This document shows, piece after piece, positions 57,133-64,000 of a stretch of DNA of 64,000 nucleotides. The stretch is from positions 270,292,062-270,356,061 of the forward strand of contig CM041779.1 of the NCBI GenBank assembly GCA_023374045.1. The letters are read 5' to 3'. The DNA is from Limonium bicolor. Taxonomy: Eukaryota > Streptophyta > Magnoliopsida > Caryophyllales > Plumbaginaceae. The translations under genes and the position numbers were made by a program. The notes beneath the pieces are model-generated. The model made no database searches, was not told the DNA's origin, and was given only the letters and a program-made list of their open reading frames with translations. Positions within the stretch are counted from its first letter, which is position 1. Every line of letters begins with the position of its first letter.

Positions 57133-58112
57133 CGCAAAACCACTTAGTGTATATTACCGTACAAGTGTACGTAGTGTATGTGACTTATATTGTGCATAGC
57201 ACAAAATTATATTATTGATTTGATGATTGGTGTGTGTGTTACGTAAACATACACATTCATTCATGGTATAATTATGGTAATTGCGCACAGAAGATGCGAA
57301 TACCATTGTGATAAGTGTGTGTATTTGTTAACAGTTGTGTGTGATAGTACAAATGTGGGGAGTAAAGAAGCTTCCAGGGGAACAAAAGCCCCGACAGTGT
57401 ATAAATGTGAAGTTGTGTGTTGTATTTTGATAAAATATATATGTATATACATACTATATAGTGATTCAAAAAAAAAAGGGGCAAGATACCGACATAGAAC
57501 CTAGTGAGAATAAGATTCCCTAGGCAACAGGATTAAAGTGAGTGGAGGTAACTGATAGACGGAGTCCTATCCTTTGGAGATGTTATGATCATGATTAGAA
57601 TGATTTAAAAGATAGAAAATTGGAAATGAGTGATTTACATGATGCTTGAAAATGAAGTGGGAGGTGGAACTTGATTTGCATGTGATCAAAGGAAGCCGAA
57701 CACAAATTGGAGTGGAAGGATAGTTCTACACTGATGCTGATCACATCAGGGTTGGATGATTCTTGAAGCTCCCTATAAGTGGTCACAAATAACCACGCTA
57801 AGAAAAGAAGCAAAGAGCTTAAGTTGGACTTGGAGTTGGTGTGTTTTCAAAAGGATTTTTCAGTTGGTATTTATAAAACGTTGATAGATACTCTATATAA
57901 TTAAGTTCTCTTACTTAACCTCACAAGGAAATTTTAAATTTAAGTGATTGTTTTGACCTCCCAAAGGCACGGGGACGGAAGGTGTCCATCGCGACCGGGT
58001 TCTGCGGGATCACAGTGTATATCAAGGATATTTTTGATTGCTATACATCTCTGACATGTTTTGGTATGTTTAGAATGTTGTTTTGACTTGGATTTCCTAA
58101 AGTGTATACTAT

Positions 58113-58365
58113 CAAGGCCTATGAGTCTAAATGTGTGGTGTTACATAGACCTATGTGTCTAAAGACTGTTATGTTACCGGGACCTATGTGTCCAAATGTT
58201 GTTATGTTACCCAAGACCAGTGAGTCAAAGGGGTTGTTATGTATGTGTAAGTGTTGTTAAGATACCTGGACCATAAGTCCGAGGTTATCATGTGGATATG
58301 TTATGTTATGTGTGGATGTGAATGTGTTGCCCGGACCATTAAGTCCGAGGTTGTGATGTAAGTGT
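58113..58365 (+). repeat. Degenerate 30-60-bp repeats with GGACC..GGTCC-type mini-hairpins
   Basis: Six loose units have cores such as GACCTATGTGTC, GGACCTATGTGTCC, GACCAGTGAGTC, GGACCATAAGTCC and GGACCATTAAGTCC. Each is followed by a GTTATGTTACC-like spacer. The series ends shortly before the PPT. Confidence 0.65.
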
Positions 58366-58428
58366 TTTGGTTATGGAAGTTTATTTCCAAGTAATCCCCG
58401 TATTCTGATTTAATGAGTGTGGAAATGT

Positions 58429-58465
58429 GAACTTCGAGGACGAAGTTCTTTTAAGGGGGGTAGAT
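58429..58465 (+). promoter_or_regulatory. Polypurine tract of element D with preceding hairpin
   Basis: GAACTTCG-AGGA-CGAAGTTC (perfect 8-bp stem) is followed by TTTTAAGGGGGGTAGAT and the 3' LTR. A TTCGAGGACGAA hairpin before the PPT is a familiar feature of plant Tekay/Del Gypsy elements. Confidence 0.9.
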
Positions 58466-61400
58466 TGAAATACCCCAAACATTGATATGTGGTTTAAACA
58501 TCAAACTATGTTATATAAAGGCTAAAAAGTGCCTTAGAAACATCAGTGGACAATTTAAAATATAGTAAAGTGCAATAAAGCACTAAGACCAGTATGAGCA
58601 AAACATGCTCTAAGCTATGAGTGAACTTGGTTAGGACCCAAAGAGCCTACCAAGACTTAATAACATTTATTATGATTTTATAAGGCTAATTAAGTCCTTA
58701 GGAAACTTTGTTAGACAATGAAACCAAACAAAACACAAATAAATACCTTAAAGACAATAAGAGCAAAAATGTGCTCTAAGCTTGGGATAAATTTGTAAAG
58801 ACCTAATGGTCACACCTATACTTTATAAATTGTTAATGAACATATTAAATCAATTACCAAAGAAAACAAAGCTTGAAAACAAGTTAAAACACAAAATGTG
58901 CTTTAAGGAGTCTTAAAGCACGTTTTTGAAAAATTGTCTTGTAAATGAGTTTTGAATGGCTAAATGTCCATCATTACTCTTTAATTAACATGTGTACTAT
59001 ATAGTATCACATTTGGGTGGCTATATTATGGGAAATCAAAAAATTTCACTTCTATGTGCCTTAGTTTGTGAATAGTAACTTTTATAAGCTAGTTTGTAAC
59101 ATATAATGTTATAAGTAATTAAATGAGTCAATAAAGACTATATTACCCTTCTAATTAAATGGTGGCCGGTTTTTTGTAGTAGTGAGTCACCAAGTTGCAA
59201 AAGAATCAAATAAGTAAGTAAAACTTTAAGTAAGTACTATTTTGCTTTATAACATAAATATCTCCAAAAGCAAACTCATCTCCTCATTTCCTTCTCTTCT
59301 TTCATTTCACACGGTTTCTTCACCTTCTCCTTTCCTCCATTTACGATTTGCAACAGCTCCTCTCTTCTCCTCTCTCATTTCCTTGCCAAATCCAACTCCA
59401 TGCTCCAAATCAAATTCTAAGACCATATTTGTCTTAGTTAGGTCAAGCTCTACACTTCTACCATTTCAAATCTTCAAGAGCTCAATTTGGTGCCATGGAG
59501 AATCACCATTGATGGAGCTTGAGCTTGTCTTTCCACATATTATTGTTCTCCTTTGCTTCAAGGTAAGGAAACTCAAAGAAAAATGATGTTTCCTTCATGT
59601 TTTTGTGTTGTCCGAAAATTCACCTCACCATGGTGTATTTATCTTGCTTGTTTTAGCTTCATTTGAATCTTCCAAGGGCTAGGAGGAGTCCTCTCTTGAT
59701 ACTTGTTCAAGTTCTCTTCCAATTCCAAGGTAAAACAATTACCTTAATGTGTTAGAACAATATGTGTAACTAGGGTTTACAATGAGATGAAGCATAATGC
59801 TTGAATACTCATTCTATTATTTGTACATTGTTTAGAAGTTGATAACCAACCAAACCCCCACCGGTTTTACAAGGAAAAGAAAGAAGTTTGTGAGGAAAAG
59901 AGGTAAACAAGCTATCTCAATGTGGTTTAATTCCTTAGGAGAAATAAGCTTACAATGCTTGTTAAAACTACCTAAAGAGCAAATGGTGAATGACCTAGTA
60001 AAGTGTTCTCAAGGAGACTAGTAAAAGAACATATGTGATGGTGTATGTATTTGCAGGTCAAAGGCATTATTTATGTGGGAAATTCAGTGTTTTATGGCTT
60101 ATGCAATTTAAGGGCCTAAGAGCCATGTTTTTAAGGGCCTAAGTGCCAAGCAATTTAAGTTATGCACTATATTGTGATGTAGTGCTCAATGTGTGAAGTT
60201 TGTGTATAAAAATGTGTTGATGGATTTTGGTGTTTTGAATGAAATAAGGTAAAAACCTAAGTGTTTGGATGTGAGTATATATAGAGAATATGGCCAAATT
60301 TAGGAAAATGTGTGAGAAGTTCTAAGTGTTTTAAATGGTCTTGGTGAACTAGGAATGTTAAAGGTGAATAAATGTTTACTTGAGAAAACATGTGTTAAGG
60401 TGATTTAGAGTGATGCAAGGATTTAGGTGTTATCTAGGAAGTTCTAGGAATTCAAGTTGTGTTTTGAGAATGTATTTAAGTCTTGGAGGAGTTTGTTTAA
60501 GGTTTAGGTAATGTTGATATCCAAGGAATAAGTGTTGATTAAGTAAGATGTGAAAAGGATTTTAGTTAGTAAAGAAGTTTGAGAGATGATGCTAAGGTGT
60601 AGAGGAACACCTTGGTATAGTGGTCAATATTGGTGAATACCACTTGGAAAAATCAAGGAGGAAGTGTAAGCTTGGGAAAGGAATTGTAAGAATGACATAA
60701 GGAGTTTTGATATGTAGAAAGGATGTTTGAATGATGATGTTGTGTGGAAGAAATGTCTTGGTATAATGGTTAGAATTGGCATGAATCATCACTAAGGGAC
60801 TTAAGGAGTATAAACTATAAGTGTTGGAGGCTTTGGAGGAATTTGGCTAAGTGTTTAAAGGTGTAGAAGTTGAGCATTTTGCCGTGTCCGAACTTCCGTC
60901 CGGACATGAAGTTCGGACAGGCTCTGTTGGGTAAAGGATTTTCTCATTCTCGAACTGTGTCCGAACTTGGGAAGTCCGGACACAAGTTCGGACGTGACTG
61001 TTTCTATCTAGGATTTACTCTCGAACTGTGTCCGAACTTTGGAAGTCCGGACACAAGTTCGGACGTGTGTATAGTTTTCAGTATTAGGTCGCGGCTTGCG
61101 TCCGAACTTGGAAGTTCGGACACAAGTTCGGACAGGCCACTGTATGGACCAAAATTGTTGTTTTAAGGTATAGAAATGATGTGTAATGATGGGGATTGAT
61201 AGGTAATGATGTTATAAGGTGTGTTAAGGGCATGATGGGTGAGTTTTAATGGTAATTAAGTGGGTGAAAAGTAGTATCAAAATGTAAAAGTAAAACAAGT
61301 TGAAATGTAAAGTTATGTAACCGAGTTAACGGGGAAAAAGTTATAAGCGTTAGACTTTAAACAAACATGTTACCCCAATGTTAATAAAAAACACATGTGA

Positions 61401-63051
61401 TGTTAACAGTTGTTCGAGAATGGCTCGAGGAACATAAGTGGATGTGATAAAGTGGACTCCGTGACAGGTATGGTTTTCTGCAACCTGTGGTCCTACCGGA
61501 TTACACCGCTTGTATGCCATGTTTTTTTCTGTATGTTTGCCACGTTATGAGATAATCATGGAACGAGTTTACAGTCCGTTATTGTTATTGTATGTTTACG
61601 TGCCGATACCGGTAACCCCTCGAATGCGCTTGAAGGGCTAGTTAACCACTATTAGGTAAACGTAGAGAACGGTATCCGGTAACAACGTTTTCCGACTTAA
61701 GAAACGTTTCTAAACCACGGCTATGCGTGAGTTGGTTATGTGATGTTTGTGTGTGATTTTGTATGTGAATGTATGACTCTCTCTCCTTGTGTATGTCTAA
61801 CAAGACTTAACCCAATGTTTGTGATTGTTTTAAAGTTCAAAGTTGAACTTCTAACAGTGCTAACGGGGGGAGTGAGGAGTCCGGTCTGTTCCGGCCACGC
61901 GTGTGAGTATGGGGGTCGTTGTCATAGCAGGTTCGATCCTCTCCGTATGTTATGGTTGTTTTCCAATTTGGTTCCCAACCTTCCCTTTAGCTTAACCAAG
62001 GCTATTACTGACTCACGTCGGGCCACAGGGCATACTATTGTTATGTTTGTTTCGGTGTGCTTGGATCACTATATCCGAGACACCTTGTGTTAAGTTTAAC
62101 CGTTCATTTACGAGACGGTAACGAGTTGTGTAACGAGCTTATCATGAGACTGGCAACATTCTCTAGGCTCACCAGTGTATTAGCAATGTTTGGGTCGGTT
62201 CCTAGAGAACCACTCCAGTTTATGTTATGTATTTTTTGTTGATGCAATATCTATTGCGGTATTATGTTGTGCACGTGGAAACGTGCAAAGTTTGTTAAGT
62301 GCTGTATGTAGTGTATGTTGTAGTTGTATAATGTGGAGTGTGTGGATCATGGATATGATTCCCAGTTTGTGATAAGAGGCATTTAAGGAAAACCCGATTT
62401 AAGGGTATGTGACGTCTATTAAGGAAGTAGCTCCATTAGAGGAGGAACACTCTAGGGATGATGAATACCATGAGTGACTTATTAAGTAAGGATATATTAT
62501 CCGATTGTTGAGCCCATTGAGGCGAAATGTTAAGTGTTGTGTGTTCACTGTTACATGCATGATTTAAATATAATCAACCGCATGCTAAGAACGACAATTA
62601 GTTGTTGTGTTGCCCGGTACATGTGGGCTGCGGGATTACCATACCAGCAAAGGTGCTGAGCCCCTTGGGGGCCACCCTTTCTCTTCTTTTCCTATTTCAG
62701 GTACAGAGAGCTGGAAGCCGTCCGAGAGTAAGACGGGGTAGACATTGTACATGGGTAATCGTTTATGTTGTATATATACAGTAGGTGTAGTAAGACCGAA
62801 ATTGTTATCGGCATTAGTTATAAATACTCGGTATAGTTGGAAGGTGTATGTTGTTGTTGTGTTAATGGAAAGGGATAGTAAGGTGTAGTCGCTCGGGAAT
62901 TTAGCCCTCAGACCGGTACAAGTGTATGTATTAGCCTTGTTAGCCACGTGGGTGGCTAACGGCGTGTAACACCAACGAGATAAGTAATGTGATGAGGTTG
63001 TTTTCCGCTGCAGATTATTGTAAGTGTGTTATTGTTGGATGGGGTGTTACA
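58466..63051 (+). repeat. 3' LTR of element D
   Basis: Nearly identical to 48958-53566 over its full length. The differences are mostly one-base insertions or deletions, giving 4586 against 4609 bp. It carries the same palindrome array at 60886-61133. Confidence 0.95.
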
Positions 63052-63066
63052 AGAATAGATTGGTAG

Positions 63067-63333
63067 ACTAGCTAGCTTTTTGTATATATTGTAGTGGCAT
63101 GAAACTGAAATGACATTTACTGAATTGCTAGCTGCTGTAACAGATTTGTATGTATTATAGAGAATGTCTTTTATTACTATTTTGTTTGAGTTTTAACATA
63201 TACTGTTATCTGTTAGTAATGAAAGTTGTACTATTCTGGTGTAATTAAAGATGTTGTTATTTGTTGCAAGGTGCACAGAGAATGTGTTTTGTTGATATTT
63301 GATTCAGGTGTGTTGCAACTGTGCAGTTTCTGC
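63067..63333 (+). other. 3' flank of the ULP1 gene, no further gene
   Basis: AT-rich sequence after the stop at 63064-63066 may be the 3' untranslated region. No clear polyadenylation signal was singled out. Confidence 0.3.
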
Positions 63334-64000
63334 TAGGGGTGGCAACTTTTACCCTACCCGATAACCCGACCCAAACTCAACCTGTAAATAGAGGGTATGT
63401 GTTAAGATTATTGACCCATTTAATTTTTGGGTTGGGTATGTGTTACCTATTAAATATATGGGTTGGGTTTGGGTTTAGAGTCCTAACCCGAATTCAACCC
63501 GACCCATTTACTTAATTTAATTAAAAATAAATAAATAAATATGTATATATTTTACTTGGATATGTATTAATTTTATAACCATTAGTACAATAGCAAAAAA
63601 AAATACTATCACTTCTTTGGCCCACTCAAATAATTATTTTATAAATCCAAATACATTATGTATGCCATATATATCCACCATTCACTCTTTGTTTGAAACC
63701 TCACCGTTCACATTATTTCATCTGCACAAATAATGGCTATGGGTTGAGATTATTGACCCATTTAACAGAATGTTGACATTTGAAAAAACGGTACACAATG
63801 TTCACAATAAATGACTGTCATATGCACGCTTATGGACGACTGATCATTCTGCAGAAAAACAAATGTATTTGTATTTAAACGGGTCGGGTTTGGGTTCAAT
63901 GATTTTATATGGGTTGGGTATGGGTTGAAAATTTGTAACTCGTTTATTTTTGGGTCGGATGTGGGTCAATATAATTTTAATCGGGTTGGGTATGGGTGTA
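63334..64000. mobile_element. Probable hAT-like non-autonomous element, cut by the window edge
   Basis: The left end is TAGGGGTGGCAACTTTTACC, a common plant hAT-type terminus. It is followed by ACCCGAC/TACCC-rich sequence (CTACCCGATAACCCGACCCA). From about 63878 the inverse GGGTCGGGTTTGGGT / GGGTTGGGTATGGGT series appears, as expected for an inverted subterminal repeat. The right terminus and target duplication lie outside the window. Confidence 0.55.

Larger units (their letters stand above)
53567..58465 (+). other. Non-coding, hairpin-dense interior of element D
   Basis: No open frame on the sense strand exceeds about 90 codons, and no retroelement motif is seen on either strand. Instead there are many perfect short hairpins: 53576-53599 (10-bp stem), 55074-55095 (9 bp), 58429-58448 (8 bp). 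Seven-bp stems lie at 54395-54410, 54761-54778, 55233-55248, 55512-55533, 56972-56988, 57069-57087 and 57096-57113. Many more have 5-6 bp. Loops are mostly 2-5 nt. Confidence 0.85.
48958..63051 (+). mobile_element. Element D: complete non-autonomous LARD retrotransposon, 14.1 kb, TSD AGAAT
   Basis: The LTRs are 4609 bp (48958-53566) and 4586 bp (58466-63051). Both run TGAAATACCCC to GGGGTGTTACA. The perfect target duplication AGAAT lies at 48953-48957 and 63052-63056. The PBS for initiator tRNA-Met is at 53572-53583 and the PPT at 58449-58465. The 4.9-kb interior has no gag, protease, reverse transcriptase or integrase reading in any frame. This is the layout of a large retrotransposon derivative (LARD), mobilised by another element's proteins. 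The PPT-adjacent hairpin and PBS style resemble Ty3/Gypsy chromoviruses of the Tekay/Del lineage, so those are the likely helper. That last point is inference. Confidence 0.95.
43874..63066 (+). pseudogene. ULP1-type SUMO protease gene, 3' exons, split by LTR insertions
   Basis: Exon pieces with GT-AG borders: 43874-43922 (PLGQWTEFNIEDLIK), 48551-48586 (GEFADIKVTYIK), 48666-48767 (CPTQKDSRSCGYYVMRYMYE) and 48869-48957 continuing at 63057-63066 to TAG. The third exon is the C-terminal catalytic block of C48/ULP1 peptidases, with the oxyanion Gln (CPTQ) and nucleophile Cys (SCGYYVMRYM). The usual Asp before Cys is Ser. The family removes SUMO from proteins, and plant MULE and CACTA elements often carry it. 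LTR C lies in the intron after the first exon. Element D lies in the last exon, 10 bp of coding sequence before the end. N-terminal exons with the catalytic His/Asp are not found. Confidence 0.7.

Noticed and set aside
57274..57504. 76-codon plus-strand frame in the D interior
   Set aside because: Short, no family features, inside a non-coding element.

Overview
This window is repeat-rich, AT-rich intergenic DNA from a flowering plant, most likely a eudicot. The evidence is a dense nest of plant transposon lineages: MULE, CACTA, PIF/Harbinger, Ty1/Copia and Ty3/Gypsy LTR elements, MITEs and a hAT-like end. GT-AG introns and TATA-box promoters are present. I cannot name the species. I see no prokaryotic features, tRNA, rRNA or CRISPR array, and no intact ordinary host gene.

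1-7.1 kb: two related minus-strand genes share the same promoter and leader. A 96-bp minisatellite of about 12 units separates them from a decayed plus-strand MULE transposase fused to an OTU-like cysteine protease domain. Two foldback/MITE elements follow.

7.5-25 kb: a gag-less, frameshifted plus-strand Copia (SIRE/Maximus-like, with a third ORF) is split by a 10.6-kb minus-strand Copia of the same lineage (12807-23407, TSD GTACC, PBS, PPT, two LTRs). The inner element lacks key protease and reverse transcriptase aspartates. It carries a third ORF with its own TATA box. A 500-N gap follows.

25-34.3 kb: TTGACC-rich and GTCTCACAGAC arrays, a Tat-like Gypsy leader, a large inverted repeat, a CACTA terminus, a GRF zinc-finger fragment, a probable solo Copia LTR and a PIF/Harbinger transposase pseudogene.

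34.3-63.1 kb: a cluster of one giant-LTR family. It holds a truncated LTR (A) split by a 5.27-kb solo LTR (B, TSD TGTAT), a 4.5-kb inverted solo LTR (C, TSD GTGCT), and a complete 14.1-kb element (D, 48958-63051, TSD AGAAT). D has 4.6-kb LTRs, an initiator-Met PBS, a PPT and a 4.9-kb interior without coding capacity, which makes it a LARD. C and D interrupt a ULP1-type SUMO protease gene. A hAT-like element runs off the right edge.

The strongest unexplained signal is RNA-like structure in the LARD family. LTRs C and D carry tandem palindromes (period about 71-72 bp) at matching places, and their stems differ by paired, compensating substitutions. The interior of D is dense in perfect short hairpins. 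One folds over the PBS, and one sits directly before each of two PPT-like tracts.
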